From contig CAWUHX010000354.1 of NCBI GenBank assembly GCA_963922205.1, positions 186,001 to 250,000 on the forward strand: a stretch of 64,000 bases of DNA, written 5' to 3'. Origin of the DNA: Romanomermis culicivorax (lineage: Eukaryota > Nematoda > Enoplea > Mermithida > Mermithidae). The notes below the pieces were generated by a model. That model made no database searches. It was not told the DNA's origin and worked only from the letters and a program-made list of their open reading frames with translations. Of the stretch, positions 28,102-39,500 are shown one piece after another. Numbering within the stretch: the first letter of the stretch is position 1; each line of letters opens with the position of its first letter. The position numbers and the translations under genes are program-made.

Positions 28102-28233
28102 GGTGACGTCATTCGGGTTAATAAACTTTTCGAGCAAGCTAGGTCGATTTTTTATATTATCCGCCCTGTACTTAAGGATAGGCCGAAAAATGCTATGTTT
28201 TGTGTGGGGACTCTGTAGACCCCCTATACTACT
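28102..28233. repeat. Maverick right terminal inverted repeat
   Basis: Reverse complement of 13672-13803 with three substitutions. It is followed by the second copy of the 6-bp duplication AACGGC (28234-28239). Confidence 0.97.
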
Positions 28234-28449
28234 AACGGCCATCTGCTGTTAATGTCGACATGACAAATTTGGGGCGTTTGAAAAAAAAATCATAATTTTG
28301 TCACCTCAATGGTCGTGAACGAAATATTTTTGCTAAAATGACTACAGTAATTTGCCCGGCACTAAATTTTTCATGTTGAACTTATGTTGTGCCGTGGATT
28401 TTGACTCATCTTTTGAAAGCTAACCTGTTTCATCTGGTCGGGAAAGGGA

Positions 28450-29180
28450 TGTTCTCATGTGAGCGATTCTTAAGTGGGTGATTCCCAAGTGATCAATTCT
28501 CAAGTGAGCTATTCCCAAGTGAGCGAATTCCCAAATGATCGAATTCTCAATTGAGTGATTTCCATGTGAGCAATTCTAAATTGAGCGAATTCCCAAATGA
28601 GCGAATTCCGATTAGGGTGATTCCAAACTAACGACCGAGAATGTAATAACACTTTCTTCAAATTTCAAACTTAGAAGAAAGAAAAAAGTGTGAAAAAACG
28701 AAAAAATAAAGAATCGGGAGAATAGAAAATGATAAAGATGAAGAAGTAAAAGCAAAAAACTAAGATGAAAAGTAGATAAGAATGAAGGAAAAATCGCGAA
28801 GGATAAAATTAAGTAGGAAACAGAGTGCCAATTTGTATAACAATTACATGGGCGACATCTTATTAAAAATGGCAACTCGCAATGTATTGTTTCATGAGCA
28901 AAAAGAAAAGAGAAGATGACAAGAAAAAAAGAAAATGGAAGAAAGCAGAGACAAAAGATAAAAATGCAAAAACATACATAAACGGAAAGATAATTGCAAC
29001 ACACAGAAGGAAATAAAAAAGAAATACAAAGAAAAATATAAGGTAAAGAAGTAAAATCTGAAGAAAGTGTTATCACATTCTCTATCGCTCGTCTAGAATC
29101 GCCCAATTGGTACTTCGCTCATTTGGAAATTCGCTCAATTGGGAATCACTCGCATAGTATCGCTCAGTTGGGAATAAACC
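28450..29180. mobile_element. Fold-back element with GCGATTCCCAAGTGA arms, copy B
   Basis: The left arm (28450-28625) repeats gcgattCCCAAGTGAGCG and the right arm (29090-29180) its inverse. TIRs GAGAATGTAATAACACTTTCTTC (28643) and the mirrored form ending at about 29084 enclose an A-rich core matching copy A at 2700-3510. No coding capacity. From 29180 to 29990 no other gene was recognised. Confidence 0.65.
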
Positions 29181-30053
29181 AAAAATAAGTACCTGCTTTG
29201 AAAGTCGTTTATGCAAAGCTTTTACCTGTAAGATTTTATACTCAAGAAATGTTGAATAGGCACACAAAGTTTCAATCCTATGTGGCATATTGTTTTTAGC
29301 AGAAAATGACGGAAAATAAAATTGTTCATGCTTTCCACTCATAAAATTCACAAGCACTTCAAGAAAAACAGACTATAGTCACAAATACTCAGGTTGATGT
29401 TCGTCCAAAAGGAATTTTGACAAGGAATCTAAAATCTAACGGCCAAATCGTTTATTCAAATTTACTTGACCCTATGCTGAGCACAATATAGTAAACATCA
29501 AATAACCAATCAACAGATTTTCCGCGAGGCTCTACTTTATGAATTCTCGAAGCGAATTCATGAACTTGCTCGAAATCACCCACAACATACATTTAGTTTC
29601 ATTGGTTCGCACCAGCCTTTACCGTTCCAAAGTGTATTGGAGTTGAACCTTGTAAAAATGTAATTTATTTTTGCATATTCGATTTTTCAAAAAATACATG
29701 GTATAATCAACAACGAAAGATTTGTTATCTGCGGTAGGAAGTATCTAGCAAGTTAGTTACACGCACTGACTGAAAAAAATTACGGATCAGGGAGATAGCA
29801 TTCCATTAAAGTTATATGAGCAACAAAAACTACTCGATTTTTACTTTTTTTTGTTCACATTTATACTGACTTAAAGTGCATTCCCGAAACACAGATAGAA
29901 ACTCGCTGACAATTTAAAAAAATTTTCAAGATAACCAAAACTGAACGTTTACCATATTGTATGTCCTAAATTTCTTATCATTTGCCCATTTCCAGCACTA
30001 TTATTTTCTTTCTCGTGAAATAAATCCTTTTTTTCTGAAAGGAAAACGTCCAC

Positions 30054-30593
30054 ATGAAAGCCACGACGACCATTTTTACCATTTTAGTCCTTTTGGCAGT
30101 CGGGACCATCAGGAGCGATCCCAATGACGAGGAAGCCGCAGTCGAAGTTGCTACTACGCCAGATCCGGACGGTCATGGCATTCATGGTTTATGGAATAAG
30201 GCGCAAAGGTTTTATGGTAGAATGAATCAATATCTGGATCCGCAGGATCGAGTGAGACAATTTTGGTTACTGTAGAAATTTGTTTCTATAGGTAGGGTAT
30301 GGCATGGTAGTTCTGAAATTCAATGTAGAAAATTCATTTGAAAAGCAATGGTCGACACTTGGCTATCACTTTCTGTAGTATCATATTATAATGGTCATTC
30401 TCTTACACAGTTGAAAATGGACCAAGTTTTCGGCCACATGACGACGTTTTTGAGGCAAGTGCACAATAACCCGCAGGAAATCGTGCAAACTTTGAAAAAA
30501 GGTATAGACAATGCTAGACAACGAGCCAGGAATGACCAATCGGTCAAAAAATTGACGGACGAATTTGACAGGATAAAGCGCAAGGTACGGTAA
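30054..30593 (+). CDS. Small secreted helical protein, 2 exons
   Basis: Exon 1 is 30054-30251 (donor CGA/GTGAGA) and exon 2 is 30411-30593 (acceptor TTACACAG), phase 0, stop TAA; 126 residues. The N-terminus is a signal peptide (MKATTTIFTILVLLAVGTIR, cut near SDP). An acidic propeptide-like stretch follows (NDEEAAVEVATTPDPDG). The rest is predicted amphipathic helix with many Lys, Arg and Gln. A good trans-splice-like acceptor, CCATTTCCAG, ends at 29995, 58 nt before the ATG. The family was not recognised; small helical secreted proteins are common in nematodes. The intron carries no repeats. Confidence 0.7.
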
Positions 30594-31056
30594 CTAAAGT
30601 AGAAAAGATTCATTTTTATGTTTGCAGTAAGTTCTTTTGATATTAAAACACTTGTTTTTTGAGTACCAATGAATTCTGTTCAATACATTTCCACTGTAGG
30701 CATTACACTCATTACATAGAAATAATGAATGAAACAAGCTCACTATCGGGAGGAAGCCACTCCAAATTCATGTGTCTGTCGGCGAAAGAAAAAATGCTCC
30801 GTGGATGCCTTTAACAACAAAACCTCCTGCTTATTAACGGTGATCTACCCACTAGGCTAAACCAGTCGCATGGATAAGTTCGTTAAATTGAGTAACAGTG
30901 AGGATGTGGAGGAGCAGAGTGTGGTCTGCAGGACGTGAAGTGAACTTAGGCCTTGTGTCCCAGGAAGAGGTACCCTTATAAAAAGACAGGAAGTCTGATG
31001 TAGGGTCTTACGTCGATTAGAGACAGATAATACGTCATTTTGTGACAGATTTCATC

Positions 31057-31301
31057 CAGTTTTTCTTCAAATGCTTCTGAATAATGAAAGTGGAAAGCAA
31101 GTAGTATTTCAGATTTTCACGATTTTCTGATAAACAATATATGATACAGCAATGGAAATTTGTGAGCATACTGGCCTAACCTTTAACAATTTTTTGAGTG
31201 AAAAATTTTACAGAAAGAGCTCTATGTAAACGATTTTGACGACGATACTGATTTGTGTCGCTTTTCTATTTGAAAGCATTTCATAAAGAAATGGACTATA
31301 G
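31057..31301 (-). mobile_element. MITE (CTATAGTCTG family), copy 1
   Basis: About 245 bp, the inverse of 33568-33819 and 53350-53600. It shares the words AATGAAAGTGGAA, AGTATTTCAGATTTTC, TGGCCTAACC and AAAAATTTTACAG. The right tip GGACTATAG is intact; the left tip is worn. Confidence 0.75.
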
Positions 31302-31699
31302 TATCGTACAAGAGATCTGACATCAGCCATATTTTCGAAAACGTCATATTCAGACTATGATGAGCAAAGGTGAATCTGTCAATCTATGTGCTACAAGTAC
31401 TACGAGCAAATTTATGGGGACGTGTAGAGCATTATCCATGCGAGAACTGATCCTCGAGGTATTCCGGCTGTTCATCACACGGCCTGCCAAGTACACACCA
31501 TCATCATTACAACGACAATTTCCGAACCATCCACATAGCGCTCGAATTATTTTAGTATGCAGTGAGTCTGTTTTTGAGTTTGAGCAGACAATAAACCTGC
31601 ATCGTCAGCTAAAATATTTGTTCTGAATTAAGTCGCACAACTATCACAGTCAAGTCGAAAAGAAAAGTTGGCTCTATACTAGGACCTGAACTTAAGCCT

Positions 31700-32845
31700 G
31701 AAAGATCAGCCCGTCCCGAAATACAAGCTGCAGACCAGGCTTGGGCTGCCTGAAAAAATTCTCGGGACAGCCCGACCTATTTTTCAAAAGCCCGATAAAG
31801 CCCGACAAATTTTAATGTGCAAGTAGTTTTTGATTAAGCTCGTGGTGATTACTGCATCAAATAAATTTTGCTCATAACATCTAATTTTTTTCAATGTACC
31901 TGAAGAAAACCAAAAAATTTTCGATTTTTCACATTTTTTTGAAACCAGAAACCATGGACGGAGTAGACAAAGCTCGGCCCGACCAACTACGCTCTTTACT
32001 CACACTCTTTCTTCTCTCCCCCGTTTTTTGCTCTACCAAATGAAATTGCATTTACACAAGATTTTAAGACACGATTTCTGAGAGGATTCAACTGAGTTGT
32101 GATAAGTAAAAAATTAGCACTACCTGAAAATCACATATTTGGTGTAACTTGATGCACTAGGAACGATGTCTCATTTTTAAAATGTATCAAGTTTTGATTC
32201 TCTCACAATAGAAGTCACAATTATCAGAGAATGTAATTATAAGATGGTATCCATACTTCAAGTCTGTGACCCTCTGGCAGTAGAAGACATCATAAGCTAT
32301 CTATTGAATAGAAAATTTTTTGGTGCTTCTGAGATTTAGCGGTAGATATGATGACTTTGGTGAAAAAATGACAATTTTCGCTTTCAAAATTTGATGCTTC
32401 GAGCGCCACTGTATTCTTAATACGTACTTTACACTAATGAATCCTAAAGTAAATTGCGAACCATCTATTGGTCTAATATTGGGTAAATTTTCAGAACACT
32501 ATGTCTGATGTAGCTAAACTTGCAAAGGTTGAAAGAACTGTAGGTCAAAAATCGAAAAGGTCGAAAATCGTCAATTTCAGCGTCAAGTTACGTCAAATAT
32601 GTGATTTTCAGTTAGGGTTAATTTTTTACCTAAATCGCGACTCTCTGTATGAGAAGCTGAATTTTTTCAGTTAGTGTGTCTTAAAATCGGACTTTCGTGT
32701 CGGGCTTCGGGTCTTGTTCTTTTAATCGGGCCAGATCGGGTCTCAAGGTTAAAGCCCGATTTCGGACCGGGTCGAGTTCGGGCTTCTAAAAAAAATATTC
32801 AAGCCGGGCCGGAAATTCCGAGACCGATTCGGGCATCACTCTTTA
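31700..32845. mobile_element. Fold-back element with GCCCGA arms
   Basis: The left arm (about 31708-31808) repeats AGCCCGA and CCCGACA. The right arm (about 32690-32842) repeats the inverse, TCGGGCT and TCGGGCC. The core of about 880 bp is AT-rich without a gene. It has the same design as the fold-backs at 42030, 54310 and 56812, but a different arm motif. Confidence 0.6.
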
Positions 32846-33058
32846 CACAGGTTGTTTGTAGTTTGGACGAGCGGTTTTAAAAAACAGACTAGTGTAGTCT
32901 CCTCTAGGCCCAATTTTTCATTGTCACAGAGCTTAAATTTATAATTCACAGGAATTTCATGAATTTAATCAACTCTACCGTATCTTGGATCATTAATGTT
33001 ATTTATCATTTTTGTACATATTTTCAGATAAATATTTTTTTTTACCATTTTTCCAAAA

Positions 33059-33271
33059 AGTCGATCCTGTATCAAACCAACTAATGACACAAAGATCACT
33101 TATACCTCGCATGGTAACAGTCAGCCTTTTGCCGACTATAAAGGCCTTATTCCGGCATACAATGATTATTGGTCTTTGAAGGTCACCTGTAAGACATCAT
33201 GTAAGACGGACGCCAACCAAGACAAGCAGGCATGTACCTTCGACCTGCCGTATTCAAAGCAGATGCACTAA
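33059..33271 (+). CDS. Orphan terminal exon of a Cys-rich secreted protein
   Basis: A 70-codon open frame without an initial ATG, ending at TAA 33269-33271. It begins around SCIKPTNDTKITY and contains PFADYKGLIPAYNDYWSLKV, then CKTSCKTD and ACTFDLPYS. Composition and regular Cys spacing look like real coding sequence. The acceptor is unclear: the good TTTTCAG at 33027 gives a stop in this frame, so either a weaker AG at 33060 is used or the gene is broken. No upstream exon could be joined in phase. Confidence 0.4.
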   Translation, partial: SRSCIKPTNDTKITYTSHGNSQPFADYKGLIPAYNDYWSLKVTCKTSCKTDANQDKQACTFDLPYSKQMH

Positions 33272-33370
33272 ACTGCACTAACCAAGCTACACAGATGGTT
33301 CATAGACTTTTTTTTGTAAGAATGGTGTGTGCAAAACTGGTGGACGATGAACAGCAAAATACACCACCAC

Positions 33371-33447
33371 AGGCCATCTTAGTCTAGTGGTTATTACCAC
33401 CGACTACTGGTCTCAAGAACTAGGTTTGGACTCCGGTGTAACCCCTT
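33371..33447 (+). repeat. tRNA-like SINE head fragment
   Basis: It contains the A-box-like TTAGTCTAGTGGTTA and a B-box-like AGGTTTGGACTCC. It resembles the heads of the SINE copies at 34689 and 61525-61886 but lacks their body. Confidence 0.4.
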
Positions 33448-33567
33448 TTAACTGGCCCAGGTATATACAATAAGTATATACTAAAATGTTACAGGAAATA
33501 TGTAACATTTTAGAAAAGGTTACATATTTCCTGGAGTTTATCTATTTTCTTATAAAACTTTACAGTA

Positions 33568-33819
33568 CTATAGTCTGTTTTTTTTATAAAAATGCTTCAA
33601 ATAGAAAAGTGACACAAATCGGTATCGTTGTCAAAATCTTTTACATAGAGCTCTTATTGTAAAATTTTTCACTCGAAAAATTGTTAAAGGTTAGGTCAGT
33701 ATGCTCACCAATTTCCACTGCTATATGATATATTGTTAAAAAAAAATCGAGAAAATCTGAAATACTACCTGCATTCCACTTTCATTATTAAGAAGCATTT
33801 CAAGAAAAACAGACTATAG
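33568..33819 (+). mobile_element. MITE (CTATAGTCTG family), copy 2
   Basis: 252 bp. It begins CTATAGTCTGTTTTT and ends AAAAACAGACTATAG, with perfect 10-bp inverted tips and about 28-bp imperfect TIRs that include AAATGCTTC/GAAGCATTT. Related copies are at 31057-31301 and 53350-53600, and end fragments at about 29353-29376 and 35466-35495. It has no coding capacity and possibly depends on a Tc1/mariner-type transposase (TA at the tips). Confidence 0.8.
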
Positions 33820-34688
33820 GTCTTTGTTCTAAAATTCTAAAGTTATATGATTTTACAATTTTGCAGTTTTATGCATTTTTCTTTGCATTTCCCTTGAATT
33901 TTGTGTTTTTTAGAATTTTGTGAATTTATTGTCTTACGTTTTGAACATTTTTCCATTTCAAATCCCGAAAATCTTCGCATTTCTCAAATTTTTTTTACAA
34001 AATTTTTATTCACATTTATTTTTGGTTGCAATCTTTGTTTTAGAAATTTTCTGTCGCACATTTCCTTTGCAATAATCTACGACACTGTTTCCATCTATTT
34101 ACTGTTAGCGATGGTTCAACAACTATCTTTGAAACTAACCCATCGATAAGCAACAAAAATGAAATTATGCTTTTTGTTTGGAGAAAATAGGTCTATAGCT
34201 GTGTTTTCCATTAAATGAATTGCTGACCTCAATATATTATATTTAGTCTCTGCTTAGGTCGAAAGACGTCAGCAATATAACTGAAGAAGCTATTGGCATG
34301 TACATATAGCTTATTGCTGGTGGTCATGCAATATAGTTTTCTATTGGCAACAGTGCTGCATTTCTCTAGTAGCTAAACACTACCTTCAGTCAGAGGGTAA
34401 CCTAAGTTTGCTGAGACTGCAACTGACATGAGCCTGCAATCGAAAAGCTATCAGGGTCGCTCCAGATGCTTCCCGCAGGCCACTACACAGAACCATAAGA
34501 ACTAATTATAGTAATGTCCAGAAGATGGCAAGTCGTCCCTGATACTGACGGTGGTGCCCAATGTCCAGCACCCACTTTCGCTTATTAGAACAACTAAATA
34601 AATAAATATTAATCTAGAACTGGGTGCAACAGAACAATGAAAATGATGATGGCAGACGTAATGTACACACTAAACGAGAATCTATAAA

Positions 34689-35053
34689 GAGACTGTCTTT
34701 GGTCTACTGGTTACCACCCCCAACTACCAGTCTTGGTTACCAGGTTCGATCTCGCATGTAATCCGAATTTTTCTGGTAGCAGACAACCTTTTGGGGTAGA
34801 TAAATTGTGTAGAAAATTTTGAAACACTTCTCTAACTCAGCCCAATTAAAATCTTGGCGGTAGAGTACGGCGAATGAGTAGGTGGCCTATTTCATTTATG
34901 GGTAGGTAGCCGAACAAGTCCTGTTTTGTCAGCGAGAAGCTAGCCTGTAGAATGTGGCCTCCAACATGTGGGAAAAGCACCCAATGAGCGCCTCTCATAT
35001 AAGGTGGGCACTCCTGTAAAGTTGCCTTTCCGGCTGTAGGAAAAATGGGTACA
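34689..35053 (+). repeat. tRNA-derived SINE, copy 1
   Basis: The head has A-box-like TTGGTCTACTGGTTA and B-box-like CCAGGTTCGATCTCG. The body of about 300 bp matches the inverse of 61525-61886: CATTTATGGGTAGGT, AACAAGTCCT, GCTAGCCTGT, AAAGCACCCAATGAGCGCCT and ATATAAGGTGGG. It ends in GGCTGTAGGAAAAATGGGTA. Confidence 0.7.
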
Positions 35054-36519
35054 GGTGCGTCTGCTAAAGTTTGAAAAAATGATAAAGAATGATAAAATCA
35101 CGATTTTCTGGTCGTATTGTGGCTTTGCCCAATGACCAATTTTTCATAGATGTAGAATGACTGCTACAGTAAGTACATCCCCAACAAATATTCTTGTTCA
35201 ATGTTTATTTATGTTCTTGCCAAAGCAAGAAATATTTTGCCTTTCCACATCGAAATTGTCAAAAACGTGAGTTTTGTTTAAGCTAGCTGCATTCAACAGA
35301 CCAATAAGTCTAAGATCAGTTTGTCATTAAAACCATCAGATTCAAATTAGACGAATAACTCATCATAAGCGGCGCACACAGTGTTAGGAATAAGATTTTG
35401 AGCCCAAATAATTGAATTTTTGTGAGTTGTTTATCAGGAAGTACTTGCTTTCAACTATTTCCCGAAAAATAGCATTCGAAAAAACGGACTATAGTAATGT
35501 TAAAATTAAATTTAAAAGATCGCCGGAATTTTTTTTCAAAACAATAACCTTAGTATTAATAGATACACATTATTGGGATCTATTCAAAAGCACAGTTTGA
35601 AATGGCTATCTCCATTTTTGGCAGACTTATGAGTAACCCAGACTAGTCAGAAGCAGTGACAGTTGATGCATAACCAGGATATGATTCAAAGACTATATTC
35701 CAACGTCTCCTTATTGTTGTCTGATGATGAACAAGTACAACTAGCAGTCTCGCTGAAGACATCTAAAAAAACTGCAAAAGAAGGATTTAGAAATTGCAAC
35801 TTGTTGGTTTTATATTCTATAGGTCATTACCATGATGCTCTATTTAGTTCAGCGGATTAACGCGTGCCACTACCGAAGCAGCTGCTCAATAAATTTTGAG
35901 ACAGTAGAGTGTTTCTATTTACCTGTTTTATATCGAACTTTATTTGTACTCTTGATTTTATACTTTATTCTAAATAAATGTCATGTTCAGGTGGTATGTT
36001 GGCATTACTCTCATTGGTGCTGTCTGAAAAGTAATTGTAATATATATTTCTGAGTCTAAAAAAAAGTTGTTAATATTTTGTTCTGACACTAAATTTAACA
36101 TCAATCTATTGCTATGATCGAAATTTACTTGAAAAGCATTACGCATCAGTTCTTGATGTTTGGCTGTCCCCTAATCTTTCTGGTAAATAACCTTACAGGA
36201 TCTTGGTGCCTGGTTACTCACTATATTTCACAATACAAAAATACAAAGACAATTTCTTCCCATGTTATGTTTGGATGTTATCATAGTTTTACCGTTTTCA
36301 TATAATGCAGAGCTGAATCTGTAAGGTCACAGCTCAAACGCTTCCCATTATTTATGATAACATTTATTTTTGTATCAGGAATCAAATGTTGTAATAGAAC
36401 GATTTTATTACAAAAACATGTTTTGATGGGAAATGACTTGTTTGATCACACAAAGGACTAATCGCGAGCTTATATTGAAAACTTTGAGATCATTTTCTAT
36501 ACATTCTGGAATATTTTCG
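35054..36519. other. No confident gene
   Basis: It contains a MITE end fragment (GGACTATAG at about 35495) and a 65-codon plus-strand frame at 35663-35860 whose N-terminal half (MIQRLYSNVSLLLSDDEQVQ) looks protein-like. No splice-consistent partner was found. The rest appears non-coding. Confidence 0.35.
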
Positions 36520-39500
36520 ATGATGTTTACTCTATGGATTTTGGTGCTTGTATTGGGTTCGCTTGACTGTATCCTAGCTTTAACTTCCTATAACCTAACG
36601 CATTTTGAATACGACGAAGAACTAGCTTCAAATTTTTCTTCATGTAAGTACAGTAATCTACATTCAAAAGCCCCAGAAGGCTTATGTCATCTGGGCACCT
36701 CGACAATATGTTTTTGATTTGATGACCATTTTCCATAGAGACCAGAAGTTTAGCAATAACATAGGAAGATAGACAATCGACATCAGGAACTGTATTTAAC
36801 TGAATCTCAATTAGGTATCTATAACATAGAGGAAAACATGGCTTCTGGCAAAACTGACAACCAGATTTCACAATTAATTTCATAGTTTTACATAAAGCTT
36901 CAGTTGTTGTTCATTAAAATTTTTCGCTACAAACATATAATAAATATTTACATATTATAGGGCAGATTCAATATGTAAAGATTTAATATGTAATATGTAA
37001 AGATTACATTAGTTTCATTGTTCATGTGTCATATTTAAACTTAAATTTGCAGATGGTCTGCAGTGGTTAGTTCACCTACGTCGATCTCAGCAACTGGAAC
37101 AGATTAAACCATGCTGAGACATGCTATAAACAGATAATTTTGAGCATCATTATTATGTCTATAAGGAAACGTTTATCTCTAATGAACTATAAAATAGTTC
37201 AGAAGTGTCAGAGAGTTGGAGATAACACGTATAGGAAACGGTGCAAAATCAGCTGTTTTCCTAATGGAAATTTTCCTTATTTCATGTAGCTTTCTTGAGT
37301 GAGATTTTTTCACTTTTTCAAAATAGTTTTTGAAATATGATTATGCAAATTCCAGTGTAAAATGGCCAAATCTGGTTAGAGGGGCGAGAATGGTTAGTGT
37401 AACGTCGTTCAGGTTGCTGCTAGCTATCAAATACGATTTCATACTTTACACTTGGAGATTTTTCTCCCTTAGGATTTTGGCTTACACCTTGACTGATTGA
37501 TAAAAAGTTTTGTATCAGTTCCATTGCGATCACAATAACAATCGGGGAACGAGTCGATCCCCACATGAAAGAACTAATGAATTTTAACCTGTTACCTCGA
37601 ACGTCCAGTTACCCTCAAAAGAATTTTTGTGCTAAGCATCCCATAACCTCGAATGAACAAATTTAGCCTAATCATAAGCCTGAGCCTAAGCCATAGCCTG
37701 AGCCTAAGCCTAAGCCTAAGCCTAAGCCTAAGCCTAAGCCTAAGCCTAAGCCTAAGCCTAAGCCTAAGCCTAAGCCTAAGCCTAAGCCTAAGCCAAAGCC
37801 TAAGTCTAAGCCTAAGCCTAAGCCTACCCCTAAGTCTAAGGTTAAGCCTAGGCCTGAACCTTAGCCTAAGCCCAAGTCTAAACCCAAGCTTGCATCTAAG
37901 CCTAAGTCTAAACCTGATGCTGAGCCTGAGCCTGAGCTTGAGTCTAAGCCTAAATCAATATCTGCGCCTGAGCGTTAGCCTAAGCCTAAGCCTAAGCATG
38001 TGAAATTTTTGAAATTACACAAAAGTTGTTCCAAGTAAAAGGACGTTTGATGTAATCAAACCTGCTGCCAAAGTTTGCATCATTCCGTCACCACAATTTT
38101 TTATAGATGGGACGGTTGCTACCGTAAGAACATTCTTAATACATTGATCTCGGAACAAAAGTGTTTCATTCTACTCTTGATCATGAATTTTGAAGTTAAT
38201 CCTTAAAATCGAATTATATATTTAATAGGGTTGGAGAAGCGTGACACCGGGCATGAATACAAATGCGTAGGAAGTGCGCCACTAACTTTCAATGTTCCGC
38301 TTCTCGTTTGTAAGGCATTTTAATTGCTATTTTCTTATTTGAACCGGAATCAATGCATAAATTAATATTTATTTCAGACTATAGGTTTGCAGGTTTTGTC
38401 ATTATAAGTGGTGACAACTTGGTCATTTTGGTCGAAGATCCCAATGGCAAATCGTTGCAATATGTAATTCCACTGAAAACAGGTAATCAAATGTAGAGCT
38501 ATGGCATTGTAAGTAATTTTTATATGTTGTGAAGGTCTTTCCTTCGATTTAAAGAAAAACTACGGTCTGTTAGAACTACTCGTTGGCCAGGTCTGGGATC
38601 GAGTGAAACAGTCCTCGTTCAGACTAGGCAACAACAGCAATAAACTCTTACTAACGAACGGGCCCTAACAGAGCAGATCTTGTAGACTCCTAGAGGAAAA
38701 TCTGTATCCACTGCACTATTCTGGGTAGGAGAAACCCCATATGGTATATCTCTGACCTGACAGCTGCTGATAAGTATTGCCCGAGCCTACAGCCCATCCG
38801 AAACTCACTAAGTAGCGTGAAAATGTGTAAATATGTAAATACAAACAAATACTGTATAAAAGTGAACGACCATGAAATTTACGCAAATTGAAGATGCTAT
38901 GACGGGCGAATGATTTATTAATTTGGGCGTCGTCATTCACCAAGAATAAGACAAAACAATGATGATGTCACATCATTTTTCTTATAGGGCCATCTTATTG
39001 TGCAGATGCCCATCATTGATTTGCATGTCGATTTCCCGATTTCAAAATGGACGGCAACAAAGTGCAAAACATATGAGTGTTGTCTGTCCCATACTCAACA
39101 AAGGAAAGTTACCTGATGAAACTCTCACGTGTTACTTGATATGGCCGAATAGTAAAGTCAGGAACATATATATTATATAAATGTATATTATTCTCATCTT
39201 GTTCCTTACAAATTTACAAAGTACGAATAGGTGTGGCCTCTGATAAGTTCCCAATTGATCCTAAAAAATTGGTAGGAAATAAATATGAAAATAAATATGA
39301 AGCATGACAAGATTTATTTTTATCAGCGTCAACTACATGCATTGTTGTAGCTTACAAGATCAACAGTAATTTGGACATAGTAGCACATAATTTGTTTATC
39401 TATTCAAGACTAGCACTCATCTCGTAACCTCTGATATGTTTTTTTCGAGTATGCATAAATCTTTGAAAGTTACATTTCTTATTTTTTGGACTAGTTTCAA

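Larger units (their letters stand above)
13672..28233. mobile_element. Maverick/Polinton DNA transposon, near-complete, 14.6 kb
   Basis: It is bounded by 132-bp terminal inverted repeats, starts AGTAGTATAG and ends CTATACTACT. It is flanked by an exact 6-bp duplication, AACGGC, at 13666-13671 and 28234-28239. Six-bp duplications and AG...CT ends are Maverick/Polinton hallmarks. The gene set matches: protein-primed PolB, adenain-type protease, minor and major capsid proteins, A32/FtsK-type ATPase and a DDE integrase with chromodomain, almost all on the minus strand. Unusual additions are a TBP and an F-box gene. With single nonsense changes in three genes and a frameshift in one of them, this copy is probably not autonomous now. 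Confidence 0.97.

Noticed and set aside
37653..38003. 116-codon Leu-Ser repeat protein
   Set aside because: It is simply the translation of the telomere hexamer array.
38959..39180. Additional exon for the 36520 gene at about 38988
   Set aside because: In the phase required after exon 3 it stops quickly. The frame that stays open is out of phase.
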